Origin: Syngnathus acus
Taxonomy: Eukaryota; Chordata; Actinopteri; Syngnathiformes; Syngnathidae
Direction: 5' to 3'
Length of the DNA: 64,000 nt
Assembly (NCBI RefSeq): GCF_901709675.1
Contig: NC_051088.1
Span: forward strand, 6,521,693 to 6,585,692
Under the pieces are notes generated by a model. That model was given only the letters and a program-made list of their open reading frames with translations, was not told the DNA's origin and made no database searches. A program made the translations under genes and the position numbers. Positions 39,501 to 48,836 of this stretch are shown here, piece after piece; the first letter of the stretch is position 1, and the number at the start of each line of letters is the position of its first letter.

Positions 39501-42500
39501 GGCAGGATTGAGTGAAGGAGGGGCTGTGCACATGTACAAGTGAGGCACACAGAAGGCAAGGTGCACGCATGCACACGAATAAACAGATGCATCGACACAG
39601 AGAAGGTCATTGGTGTGCTCCACCCCTGGACGCTTCCTTGCGTCTTCCCTCGTTCTTACTTTCTAAATATAACCTCATAGTGGGACAAGGGTGGCTGCTG
39701 TGTGGGAGGGGTGCATGACCGACAGAACTGGGTACCATGGCCTCAGGTTAGGCCACACAGGGTCAGTGACAATGACACAAGACACACACTTGTGTCTTCA
39801 AAAAGAGGTACGCTTCTGGTCACTTAAAGGGCAGGGTGCAAAGGGTTGGGTCTATTTTTATTTTCCATCCATACATTCAGTTTCTGTACCATCTGTCCTG
39901 TTGCATGTGGACCCTACCTAATCTGACTTTGGAAGAAAATCGGACGACACCCTGGACTGATCGCGAGTCAATGGCACTTTGCATCACATAGCATCCAGAA
40001 TCGATAGTCTTTATGCCAATGGTTTAGAAGTTAGACACTTGTGAGGGACTGACAAGATACCTTGAGAGAATGTACAGCATGATAAGAATCACAGATTATT
40101 TTATAGTCAGTGCAGATTGGAGGTAGTACATTCCCAAGGAATTGGAATTCGACAGAACATCAGAATATTAAACAGAGTTTTGTACATTAAATGGAAAGAA
40201 GTCTACCTAAAACAACAGTTTCCCTGTTGAAAAATGTGACCATTCATTGGCTTGTTTGTTATATCATGCTTATGTAAGACCCACCCACCATTGAAATTCT
40301 GTCACATGTGTTGCTATCAGGATGCCAGCATCATTTACTGGCATCCATTCCAGTTATTACATGCGTGTTAATTTGTGTTTGTGTGTGTTGTTGCATGTGT
40401 GTGTGTGCGTGTGTGTGTATATGTGTGTGCGTGTTTGTTTCCGTGTCCATTGGGTGGGACAGGCAGGGAAGGGAACAGAGAGTGCCTGTTCCTGAGGTGA
40501 GGTCAGTGCACCGCCACGGCGTACTTCCGCTCTTCGGGAGTCCTGCTGTTAGCAGCAACACACACACACACACACACACACATGCGCATACACGCACACA
40601 CACACGCACGCACACACACACACACACACACAAAGAGAGAAATGGTCTCAAAGGACCAGCACTGACATCCCAGCTTCATTTGTTCATGTTTGCCATCAAA
40701 ATACAACATCTGGTTTTCTTTAAAAATGCTAAGCATGTGCACTGAAGTGGGCCCAGTGGCATCATCCAGCCCAGGCATCAGTCAGCTTGGAGCAAAACAG
40801 CTGTTGGTGTACATGATCTACAGCATAAGCTATTTTAAAGGATACATATCACGGAGATTTGATCTTTCAATCGCTTGTAGTTGGAGCGCCACCCCCACCC
40901 CCCCCCCCCCCCCCCCCCCCCCGCCGCCTGTCATGTGCAATTAAACAAGCAAGTCATTCTTTTATCTGCCCATTTATAGAGCCACCGTTTCCAAGCACAC
41001 AACATGGAAGCACTATAATGTCAAAGCCATAAGGTAAGCAGAGCTGCAGTGTTAGTTTCCGTCAGCCAACTTGCGTAGCTTAGCACACGAATTGGCAAGC
41101 AGCATTTGGTGACTCAGTTTATCCTGCCTCCACAAGTAAACAATTCTGGCTTTCTCTGTTCAAATATTACTTGCATTTCTCTTGAAACTCTGGGCTATTT
41201 GAAAACAAGAAGCCACTCTAGTCAGAACCCACAAGCCTACACCCTCCTTCTCCCACTCACAACAGTAACAAAAGCCCATTGGCACTGTCGAAGTGGGCGG
41301 GTGAACTGTGACTCAATTGCATGAGACAGAACCACACCTTCAAAACAGCAATTTCATATAAAATGACACAAATGAAAGGTGTAGTATTCCAGCTATTCCA
41401 GTGGTGAAATGTCCCCCAACAACCTTCTCATAAAAAGTCATGATATGCCTCTGTAAATCATTAATCTTTTCACTTACTCCCACTTTTAACCTGACGTTTT
41501 TGATAAAAACCTCTGTGCCAGTGTCATGCATCAAATTTAGTTTTAGATATTACTAATGACAGCACCACTACTGATGGAGGAAAAGTCGGTGGCACTGCAG
41601 ACAATGTTATCAGCTTGTTGGTTGTTCTTTACGCTGTCAAGCAGGATGGGGACTCCGACAAGGCGTCATCATGTGGAGCCAGCTCAAACAACAATCATTA
41701 ATCATGTTGATATGCTTTTGACATGATGTCAAGAGGATCCCACACTTTAGGATTCTGAAGATGCTAAATGCATTGTGGGTACTTTACATCTTGCACAGAT
41801 GGGTCTTTCTAACATTTTTACCAAAAAACAATGAGGCATGATGCAGGTGGATTAGGCAGATATGCTGTTTGCATCTCAAATGGTCACACAAGAGTAAAAT
41901 TTTGTTTTGCTTTGGTTGTTTATTTAAAAAGGACAATGCACATTAATGGACACAATACCTGCGTATTTGTGCAGACGTTAGCAAAAAGCTAATTTACATT
42001 CCTAGCACCTTGGTAAAAACAAAACATAAGCAAGAAATCCTTTGAAAGTAATTCACACATTCACAGCGAAACTGTCTAAAGCACAAGCAAGCAGTAAATT
42101 GTCATTTAGAATACAAGCGTCTATCCCCAATTAAACCACTAAATTGTATAACAGTCATCTGGGAACAGGAAGTCTGGCAAACATGAAAATAAAAAAAATG
42201 TTATCGTCTAAAATTAATACACAGGTAATCTGTGTAATTTAAGACATTCAATTTAACTATTAAATGTAAAATAGGTCCATATTTGTGAACAGGAACCCGA
42301 GTCAGGCAGACAGACATGAAAGAAATGACGGCTAAAATTTTAAGCCTCTAAGGTCGCTGAGATATTTCATTACTGTATATGCAAGCTTTTAGAATATGTA
42401 TTAAATATAAAGTACATCCTGAAAACAAAAGATGAAAAGCGCCACCAGATGGGTTTATACAGTATTGCCCGTATTAATGGACCATACTCCTATGAACGTT

Positions 42501-43216
42501 CCCGCATTCCACATGTTTGGAACATGTCTGGCTTCAATTATGAAATAGGACTCTGGGTGAGTTTACATATTTTGCACATGTAATAACATAGTGATTCCTG
42601 AGAATATATAATTTTACTGGACATCATTGGTCAGGAAATGATGTTCAATTAATTAACTTAATCTATATACGCCAGCGAGATAAAGCGGCAGACGAAATAA
42701 TGCCTTTTCACTAGACAATCTTTTTATAATGCAGGATGCACCTAATTGGCGCAAGAGGTTGGGAAACACATTGTGCACGCACACGCACGCACGCAAACGC
42801 GCACACATCTCCATGCGCTGGTGAGTTTTCTTGTAATCCTTGAATTAACTGTGTGACATTAACAGCAAATGACTTGCTCTGACGCAGTAACCCCGAGGGG
42901 GTGAAGAGGTGGGGGCGGCCTGCTTAATGCATCATATGACCCCCCTCCCGAAGACGCGCATGTCATTGGAATCAGGTTTATCGCAACAAGGAGTCACATT
43001 GTGAGAGAACTTATTGGCTCGATCTTCAAGGGGCATTGAATAAATTCAGCAACGTGATCTGTGCAACTTCAACCGACGTCAAGTTGACGCGGAAAACATG
43101 CCGCTCAATCCAAAGTGCGCATCTCTCATCCAACACACACACGCGCACAAGTGTTGGATCGGGAAAAACAATCGGACTTAAAATGCGCTTACCTTGCTTG
43201 CTTTGCTGCTAAACAT
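9978..43216 (-). CDS. tns2: Tensin-2 (C1, PTEN-like, C2, SH2 and PTB domains)
   Basis: Tensins link integrin adhesions to actin and signalling. Exons in transcript order: 43216-43193, 35831-35726, 35201-35164, 25003-24965, 24494-24453, 23906-23857, 23564-23381, 23103-23053, 22959-22837, 22129-22065, 21436-21353, 21151-21042, 20682-20622, 20060-19985, 19358-19229, 18514-18449, 17914-17798, 17371-15845, 15768-15603, 14873-13717, 13307-13176, 12989-12897, 12821-12744, 12605-12528, 12269-12101, 11394-11326, 11009-10980, 10116-9978. All junctions keep phase, giving 1667 residues (human about 1410). The C1 zinc finger (15-63: CTVC, CRVC, HRKC) marks tensin-2 rather than tensin-1 or -3. The PTEN-like domain (about 105-275) has P-loop HCKGNKGKTG, keeping the Cys but with Lys in place of the catalytic Arg. 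C2 follows to about 415. A disordered linker in two giant exons makes up most of the extra length. SH2 starts near 1395 (FLIRDS, Arg1421) and the PTB domain ends at QRR. Confidence 0.96.
10574..10744. mobile_element. Short MITE, CCGTAATTTTCGG family
   Basis: Left end CCGTAATTTTCGGACTATAA and right end its exact reverse complement, with TA on both sides. The interior holds several 'gcgacttata' and 'ctccgg' motifs. About 170 bp, non-coding, in the tns2 intron before the last exon. Other copies are at 25804-25975 and 54588-54761, with a longer version at 25101-26075. Confidence 0.9.
11058..11166. repeat. (CA)n microsatellite in a tns2 intron
   Basis: Long CA run with CG interruptions, starting about 50 bp upstream of the acceptor of the 30-bp tns2 exon 10980-11009. 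It is long enough to be length-variable. Confidence 0.95.
11494..11580 (-). repeat. Old SINE relic, 3' end, minus orientation
   Basis: Begins with an ATCC run, the reverse of the GGAT tail, and continues with 'agcctatgacagcagact', a diverged match to the reverse complement of the SINE at 11698-12061. Confidence 0.5.
11698..12061 (+). mobile_element. tRNA-derived SINE, GGATGG tail, near full length
   Basis: The head is tRNA-like, with B-box-like GGTTCGATTCC near 11753 and an A-box-like CTGGCTAGCACG upstream. A conserved body of about 280 bp follows, then a GGAT-repeat tail. It is flanked by ATATTC at 11692-11697 and 12062-12067, a likely target-site duplication. It lies in the tns2 intron between exons 12101-12269 and 11326-11394, and its right end is about 40 bp from the donor of the former. 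Copies of the same family at 27661-27990 and 54926-55062 lack 5' parts. Confidence 0.88.
16215..16410 (-). other. Trp-Glu/Asp-Arg-rich segment in the tensin-2 linker
   Basis: This part of the giant exon 15845-17371 encodes about 65 residues with repeated W(E/D)R units (HWDRE, HWERR, PWERD, QWERE) in a highly charged context. Just N-terminal to it is a His-rich stretch. I recall no such segment in human tensin-2. It is in frame with clear homology on both sides, so it is coding, but its function is unknown. Confidence 0.7.
18922..19215. mobile_element. MITE with TAGGGGTGCAACGGTAC termini
   Basis: The left end TAGGGGTGCAACGGTAC (18922-18938) is repeated as its inverse at 19199-19215. The element is about 294 bp and non-coding, with a tract of degenerate CCCTAA-like repeats inside (18982-19080). 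The termini recall hAT-type fish elements. I do not see a clear 8-bp duplication, so the family is tentative. It sits in the tns2 intron that starts after exon 19358-19229, with its end only 11 bp from the donor GT. Confidence 0.75.
18982..19080. repeat. Degenerate telomere-like CCCTAA tract
   Basis: Imperfect repeats of CCCTAAC, CCCTTAA and CCTAACTC. It lies inside the inverted-repeat element at 18922-19215, so it may be part of that element rather than a chromosomal telomere relic. Confidence 0.7.
21475..21568. repeat. (CA)n microsatellite in a tns2 intron
   Basis: Nearly pure CA run starting about 40 bp upstream of the acceptor of tns2 exon 21353-21436 (transcript sense TG). It probably overlaps the branch-point region of that intron. 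Confidence 0.95.
21740..21830 (+). repeat. Probable LINE 3' end
   Basis: The stretch 'gtgacaatgacaataaagat' followed by repeats of CTATT resembles the 3' tails of L2/Rex-like fish LINEs, which end in an AATAAA-like motif and a short tandem repeat. No coding part is present. Confidence 0.4.
25101..26075. mobile_element. Long CCGTAATTTTCGG element inserted in the outer MITE
   Basis: TA duplication at 25101-25102 and 26074-26075. The ends are the same as in the short family (10574-10744), but the interior is about 600 bp longer. It includes two diverged copies of a block starting 'gatcgatggatttaatga' (about 25424-25505 and 25581-25660). No long reading frame survives. It may be an internally deleted derivative of a pogo-like parent. 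A short copy (25804-25975) has inserted into it. Confidence 0.82.
25804..25975. mobile_element. Short CCGTAATTTTCGG MITE inside the long one
   Basis: Complete inverted ends flanked by TA at 25804-25805 and 25974-25975. Removing it joins 'gcgacttata' to 'ctccggagcgact', which restores the internal motif seen in other copies. This shows it inserted into a TA of the older long element. Confidence 0.88.
26741..26767. repeat. G-rich homopolymer tract
   Basis: G run broken by one C, in the long tns2 intron. Length may be unreliable. Confidence 0.85.
27661..27990 (+). mobile_element. 5'-truncated SINE with 12-bp target duplication
   Basis: Body and tail match the SINE at 11698-12061, but the tRNA-like head is mostly missing (it starts at 'catccgcctcacag'). 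It is flanked by TTTTTGTGTACT at 27649-27660 and again at 27991-28002. A perfect 12-bp duplication with 5' truncation is the signature of LINE-driven insertion and suggests a recent event. Confidence 0.92.
28085..28262 (+). repeat. Retroelement 3' tail with (TATTG)n and (TATTC)n
   Basis: The motif 'cgctacataaataaagttg' precedes perfect TATTG repeats, then TATTC, then TATTG. This resembles the 3' end of fish non-LTR elements that end in a short tandem repeat. No coding part is visible. Confidence 0.55.
28263..34807. other. Part of the long tns2 intron, no recognised feature
   Basis: I see no exon with homology. The stretch is mainly AT-rich with T/C-rich patches (for example 28970-29110). It lies in the intron between exons 35201-35164 and 25003-24965. 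Confidence 0.5.
34808..34850. repeat. (CA)n microsatellite
   Basis: CA run with CG interruptions, about 310 bp downstream of the donor of tns2 exon 35164-35201. Confidence 0.9.
35311..35426 (+). repeat. 5'-truncated SINE of the TTTAATC-tailed family
   Basis: Near-identical to the 3' body and tail of the SINE at 899-1226. It is preceded directly by two CCCTAA units (35299-35312). It lies about 110 bp upstream of the acceptor of tns2 exon 35164-35201, in the intron between that exon and exon 35726-35831. Confidence 0.88.
37626..37666 (-). repeat. Fragment of the 48181-48432 repeat, inverted
   Basis: 'agatcaggggatg' followed by 'tttgagaataattgtcaatt' is the reverse complement of part of the repeat at 48300-48340. 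Confidence 0.65.
37690..37807 (+). repeat. L2-like LINE 3' end with (TTGAT)n tail
   Basis: 'gtcaaattccttgtgtggca' followed by 'cttggcaaataaagattgat' and a TTGAT-type tail is the usual ending of L2/Maui-type fish LINEs. This is a family call from memory. Only the 3' end is present. Confidence 0.6.
37979..38004. repeat. Poly-A run
   Basis: About 26 A in a row on the plus strand. No retroelement was recognised directly before it. Confidence 0.85.
39296..39383. repeat. (CA)n microsatellite
   Basis: CA run with CG and TA interruptions in tns2 intron 1. Confidence 0.9.
39864..40000 (-). repeat. Old SINE relic, minus orientation
   Basis: Starts with ATCC units, then 'cagtttctgtacc', 'caccctggactgatcgcgag' and a low-identity remainder. 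It matches the reverse of the GGATGG-tailed SINE. Confidence 0.5.
40375..40632. repeat. Opposed (TG)n and (CA)n tracts
   Basis: A TG run (about 40375-40436) and a CA run (about 40558-40632) are separated by about 120 bp of complex sequence. Their opposite sense makes a potential hairpin of more than 50 bp. Confidence 0.85.
40896..40922. repeat. Poly-C tract
   Basis: Run of about 25 C broken by one A. Length may be unreliable. Confidence 0.85.
43193..43216 (-). other. First coding exon of tns2 (MFSSKASK form)
   Basis: ATG with A at -3, then seven codons ending in AAG before a good donor (GTAAGC). It joins in phase 0 to exon 35831-35726, which begins SGKGEPH. Inverted CCAAT boxes (ATTGG on the plus strand) lie at about 43434 and 43464, upstream of this exon. 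Such a short first exon cannot be proved by homology, so the call rests on the donor, the phase and the position. Confidence 0.7.
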
Positions 43217-43959
43217 GCTTGAACTTTCAACGGGGGCCCCTCATGCCGAAGCAAACTTCCACGAACACGGCCGGACTCTTTCACTGTTGCTGCAATGAGA
43301 TCACTTGTTTGCTCTGCTCCGGTCCACCCTCAGAGTCTGTGGTGGTAGTGGGTGGTGGTGGGCTGCAGCAATCGGGTGGGGCCACACGCAGCTCTTTGTA
43401 ACTGGAGGCGTGACATTACTTCTTTGCGCTTTTCCATTGGGGAGCGCAAAGGCGGCTAGTCTGGATTGGGTCAAATGCCCCCTTAAAGGGAGTTGCACAC
43501 CTCTTGTAACGAACAAGGCACAGGTAGAAAATACAGACCCATTGTATACAGATAAAGTACCTAAAAGTTGTGTTTGGACAAAAATACTGCCACACTGCTG
43601 CTTTTGGGGCGGACAACAGCACTACTTGAATATACACAACTATATAGACACATTTACTTTAACATCGTCTCGCCGGGTTAACAACACTTGCGTTATATGC
43701 ATGATATACCCTACATGTGTACTGCAGTATGCATGTGTGTGTGTGTGTATGGGTGGTTCTCAGAATGTGTGGTCCTAATTGCTGTTCAAACGCTGAATCA
43801 CTAGAAAATTATGATTTTCTTCCCTTCATGATTACTCACCACCTTTCACTGCTTACAGTATTTCAGACACACTACAGGGATAATATAAACAATTTAGCTG
43901 AGATTTGGATGTGTATTTTGAGTGGTGAAAAATAGCCATCACAGCCACTTTCGGCGGCA

Positions 43960-43967
43960 TGACGTCA
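43960..43967. promoter_or_regulatory. Perfect cAMP-response-element palindrome
   Basis: TGACGTCA about 745 bp upstream of the tns2 ATG at 43216. One 8-bp site can occur by chance, so this is only a candidate. Confidence 0.3.
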
Positions 43968-44227
43968 CTTCGAGAGTGACTCAACCTGCAATATACTTTT
44001 TTTTTTTTCTTTTTTACTCTTGTTTTAATTAATACTTATAAGCGGTTCAGAAGATGGTTGAATTAGTACATGAACGGACGAACGAACGAATGAATGAATG
44101 AACTATTTCATACTCATACTTTTTGAAGTTTAAAGGTATTTTCTTGATGTGTGACGAATAGGCTTTGTATCATGGGCACCAGGACCTTTAATCCCTGTCC
44201 AGAAGATGCAAGTGGTCTTTGTCTCTT

Positions 44228-44315
44228 ACTATTATTATTATTATTATTATCATTATTATCATTATTATTATTATTGTTATTATTATTATTCCTACTACTA
44301 CTCCTACTACTACTA
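44228..44315. repeat. (ATT)n microsatellite with CTA end
   Basis: Imperfect ATT repeats, then CTACTA units. Confidence 0.85.
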
Positions 44316-44499
44316 ACTACACTGCATGTATTTTATACATAAAACAACACAGTGACCCAGTTGAAAAAAGCTGAAACACACAGTGCTAGTCCTCAACACC
44401 TTACAGTGCGCCAGCACTACCATCTAGTGGTGGACACTTGACAACTTAATGTCTGTATGACTTAATTTCTCTGGAGCCTTAACTTCTTCTATCTGTGCT

Positions 44500-44712
44500 G
44501 CGTTAGTACATGACAGATGGGCTGTACAGGTATAGCGCTTTTTACCGTTTGGACTCAAACACTGTTGCCTCATTTTCTGATGATGCTGCAGTATCAGGAG
44601 CAACTGGGGGTTCATTGTCTTGCTCAAGGGCATTATGTTAGTCAAAATGGCTGGGGATCAAAGTTCCAACCTCTGGGTTTGGGAAACGACCACTCTACCA
44701 CAGAGCTATGAC
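44500..44712 (-). repeat. Diverged tRNA-derived SINE, minus orientation
   Basis: On the minus strand it begins TAGCTCTGTGGTAGAGTGG, an A-box-like tRNA start, followed by a weak B-box-like AACTTTGATCCCC. The body holds the reverse of 'gtcttgctcaagggc', common in fish SINEs. Confidence 0.5.
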
Positions 44713-45633
44713 GGGCACCATCTGCATTCACTTCAAAAGTATAATGTTGGGTAACTATATCCCTTACAATCAAAGGAGAACATGACTGCAGTTCTGAACG
44801 TAAAGAATTTGCTAATGCAGTCCATGACTCTTGCTAATACGTATGGAATGTGTGGATTTCAATTTTTTTCCCCCTATGGAAGTTTATTATTTACGGTACA
44901 TTTTATGTGACGTGGAATGGAATGTTGGGCAAGTTGGGTGTATCCGAGAAGTGGATTCAAAATAATAGGTGAAGGGTACTGAAATAAATGCAATGGGTGG
45001 GCGCCACTCACGAAGGTTAGGAGGACAGAGAGACAGGAAACTGATGCTTGGGGTTGGAATGAGGCCACGGGGCGCTCACCAAAGTGGGGGAGGGTCCCAC
45101 GTGAATGGTAGATGGAGTTGGGCTTGGGAAAATGGTTGAGGAAGAATGATTTTAGATGTGACGTTAAAAAAGTCATCATCATGTTGCCTGTGTTTTTCTG
45201 CTTTGTCCAAATGACAACTGGTGGAGGAGGCTAAATGACAAAAAGGACAGAGTAGGGGCCTACAGGAAATGAGAGGAGGAGGAGGCAAGAGAAGCGGCGC
45301 TGGATTGTGTAAAACAGCACTAAGCCAGAGTGCTGATAAAGTGCAGCTGTTTAAGAGCAACAAAGCATGAGGTTGTCAGACACTCCAATGACACCAAACA
45401 AAATTTTTAGCATGTTTTGAGTGGATCCTGGCAACCAAAGTTTTCTGGAAAATTATCACAATGTAAGTTATGGGGTGAGACGCAATTGGTTTTTGGGCAC
45501 ACGATGATGCTAACCATTGAACTGGATCAGTGATTGCAAAGAAGAAATGGAACTGACTGCAACATGAGAAAAGATGTTGTTTCTCAATATAATATGCGCA
45601 GTAAAAATAATGTATTCGTCCATACTATTGTAA

Positions 45634-45745
45634 TCTATCCCAGTCCTTATCTCTTGCCTCTGTCAACACCAAGGACTTGTCACCAATCAATCAGAGGGCA
45701 CATACGGACAAACAATCATCCTCACTCTCAGTCACACTGTAACTG
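45634..45745 (-). repeat. Old SINE relic, minus orientation
   Basis: Weak but collinear match to the reverse complement of the GGATGG-tailed SINE body, around 'cttgtcaccaatcaatcaga' and 'gggcacatacggac'. Confidence 0.45.
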
Positions 45746-48180
45746 ATTGGTCCAAAAATTTGTCTTGGCTAATTACCACAAACAAATCTTTTTTCATAAA
45801 TCTAAGTCAGTGGCATATAATGACAATTGAACAACTGAATGCTCTTCCTCAAAACAATAGAAGGTACAAATTGACTTGTGTTAATTGACCATCAATACTA
45901 ACAGAATACCCACAAGCCCACACATTTCGCAAGGAAGAGAGACTCAGCCCTGTGGGGAAAAGCGTAAACACGCGCATAATCGGCACAGTCCACAAAAGGT
46001 TTGTAATTGCCCATAGATGACACAAGATAGCAGCAAAGCACTCATTATTGTATGCCTAAAACTACCCAAATCACTTCAACATATTTTCTTGAAGTCAAGA
46101 TGGTGCCACAGCAATGGTGTCATCGCTTTGTCATGGCCTGAGCTCAGAAACAGTAAATACTAAACGTTTTTTTCATGAACAACGAAGGATCAGTTACATT
46201 CAACTCTACAGTATATCGTAAGCATGCATACGCAGGGCTTCACTGTAAATCATAGCTTACCACCAATATATCAGTTGTGTGGTCACCTAAACATACTCAG
46301 ATTTCACATAGAGTATAAACGTCAAATTTTGAAGAAAACTGAGACATGATCATCATTATTTCACTATCTAGATAACATTTCTTGTGACATTTTGGAGTAC
46401 TGTGCAACTTTTCTAATGTAGTTTTTGTGCCTTGACTAAATTAAGGCAGTGAAACACTGTTTAAGGGCATTTGGGGGACTCCAAAAGAAAATACTTTATA
46501 TTTTTCTGCCTTTGCAAGACTTCTAAGTTGAGTCCATATGATCATTCTGAAACCACAGGACTCTATAGTTTACATTGTACAGCAACCACACTCGAAGTTC
46601 AATCTACGTTGGGGTTTTTTTCAGCTTTTTTTTTTCAGTAATATGGCTGAGAGAGAACGTCTTATGTTGTGTTCTCATTTGAAGTGGCTCTATATTTACC
46701 AATAGCTGTTCCTTCAGAGCCTCTTCCTGTTTCGGGTGTGTTTATAGTGAATGCCTGTGGCTTCAAGCCGCAGTCGAGGTCAATCTAAATGTTGTCGTTC
46801 ACATGAATATTACAGAGGGAGATAGACAAATGAGACCTAAAAGAATCATAATGTCAAACCTAATTTGTTTTTCTAATAATGAAAAGCAAAAGTGGTTTCT
46901 TTTTAGTTTTCAGTGGTTGCTAACATCACTGGAAGATGAGTGAGAACATGAGAATGTTAGTTGCGCTTGCTAGCAAATAACTTTTTGGTGCTCCTGTGAA
47001 GCACATTGAGTGGATTTGTGAATGGATTAGAAAAATGAAGCTTCAACTTCTACCCTTCTTTGTATTTTCTGATAGCCTGATTGACCTGTTTATTCAACAT
47101 GGGTGGAGTCTGTCACAAAACCAAATAATCATGGATTGTGGATCACACGGTACGCCTAGATTTCATAACCAAATATTGACGGGAACAAGCCGCAGTATCT
47201 AAACTGCAGTTCACACACTAAAACGTTTGAGACAAACAAGTGCTTTTTAAATAAATAAATAAATAAAAAACTCCATAAATAGAAGAGACAACATCTTTTA
47301 GTGGGATCGAGCTGCTTCCCACAGACATTTACTCTCGCAGGGGTCATTCACCGCCAGTTGACGTGGTCCAGAGGGCGCCGCATTCCCACAGTGCTGCCGT
47401 GTGATTTTGGCCCCGCTGGGACATGCGGTGCAACCAAGCATACGTGTTTAAATATGGAGCACAGATGGCAGAAGGCAAGAGTCTTGAGAGACTTAAAAGA
47501 AAGACTTGTGAATGTACTAAATGTAAGCGAGACAGGTAAATACACGACAAACCGTGTTTTAATGTTATCTTCCCACTTTGTCAGTGACAAGAGCAATACT
47601 CAGTCACTATTAACTACTTGACATGATTCATCCAGCAGCCAGACTGCCTCATTGTGCATTATCAGTGTGTCATTGCATTACAGCGCTGACGGCAACGCAC
47701 CCGTTGCAACACTGCTTTGCGTCACCACAGATGTGCGATGGGATGGCGATGTCATCCTCATAATCAAGTCACATGGAATGGAGTGGAACATCTGATATGA
47801 TTTTTGACCTCGGTTTCTGAAACTTTGCCACACTACAATTGCTGTCATGCCATCACAGTCAGTTGACAGTGATTTAAAATAAAATCAAGAGCATTCAATG
47901 GTGCCACTATGTGTTTTTTTCATCAAAGATAATGGTATTTTGTAAGCACTGATGATAATTTACTTGTGTTTATGTAAACAGTCTTCAGTTGCATAACTAC
48001 TTTGTGTACTGTACAGATTTTTGCCATCATTAATGACTTGGTCACATATTTGTGAACAAAATGTAATTTCAATTTCTTTAATCATATAAATAACTAAATT
48101 CTATAAAGAATTCCTTAAAAATATATTTTGTAAACACTGAAGACAATTTTATAATACTTTTATTTTTGCAAACAAATAAT
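45746..48180. other. Non-coding, between possible tns2 first exons
   Basis: AT-rich sequence without a recognised exon or strong repeat. Confidence 0.45.
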
Positions 48181-48432
48181 TTAGTCAAGTCAAGTTTATT
48201 TGTATAGCCCTAAATCACAAACAAATAATTTAGTCAAGTCAAGTCAAGTTTATTTGTATAGCCCTAAATCACAAGCAGTCTCAAAGGGCTTCACATCGAC
48301 AAAAATTGACAATTATTCTCAAAGCATCCCCTGATCTTAAGCTCCCAAAAGGGCAAGGAAAAACTCAAAAAAACCCTACCAGGGGAAAATGAGAAACCTT
48401 GAGAAGGGACCACAGATGGAAGGATCCCTCTT
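48181..48432 (+). repeat. Dispersed fish repeat with duplicated 5' part
   Basis: The block 'caagtttatttgtatagccc' followed by 'taaatcacaa' occurs twice, about 50 bp apart. The second copy continues through 'ctcaaagggcttcaca' to 'ccacagatggaaggatccct'. Fragments are at 7222-7275 and, inverted, at 37626-37666. I know the sequence type as a common fish repeat but do not name its family. Confidence 0.75.
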
Positions 48433-48707
48433 TAGTCTTCATTTTCATAACACTTGTCATTAATGGAAGATATTTTTGTCTCAAGATTGTGTGTTTGTAA
48501 AAAAAGACAATATCGTAACTAATTTCGTAAATACTGAGAGAACCATGCTAAGAAAAAAATCTGTAAATTCCAAAATAGTCTTCAATGTCATGACATTCAT
48601 GTGTTTGTAAACACTGAAGCAAGCTTCCTTGCGAGCCCCTCATGCACTGCGCCTCCTCCACCATGCACTGTGTAACGCTATGGAGAAATCACACTCCCAC
48701 AACGAAC

Positions 48708-48836
48708 CTTCATCAGCTTCATCCTGCCACTGTCGCTCCTGTCCAGGCTGCGACTTCTCTCGGACGGGCTCCTGACCAACGGCACCGCTGCCACCACGTC
48801 CTCCCCGCACCAATCCGAACTCAGGATGCAACCCAT
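48708..48836 (-). other. Possible alternative first exon of tns2 (MGC form)
   Basis: 43 codons from ATG (48836-48834) to AAG, then a donor GTTCGT that is G-T at +5 and +6 but off consensus at +3. It joins in phase 0 to exon 35831-35726 and would give a 1702-residue product. The N terminus reads MGCILSSDWCGEDV, with Gly2 and Cys3 as in myristoylated and palmitoylated proteins. It then has a Ser/Arg-rich stretch ending GRMKLMK. Human tensin-2 has alternative N termini that also end in a basic MKPRK-like stretch before the C1 domain. The ATG has T at -3. The evidence is frame, composition and position only. Confidence 0.5.

Larger units (their letters stand above)
35832..43192. other. tns2 intron 1
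   Basis: Holds a GT run (about 36590-36640), a LINE tail (37690-37807), a poly-A run (37979-38004), CA and TG microsatellites, a poly-C tract and a SINE relic. No further exon was recognised. Confidence 0.6.
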
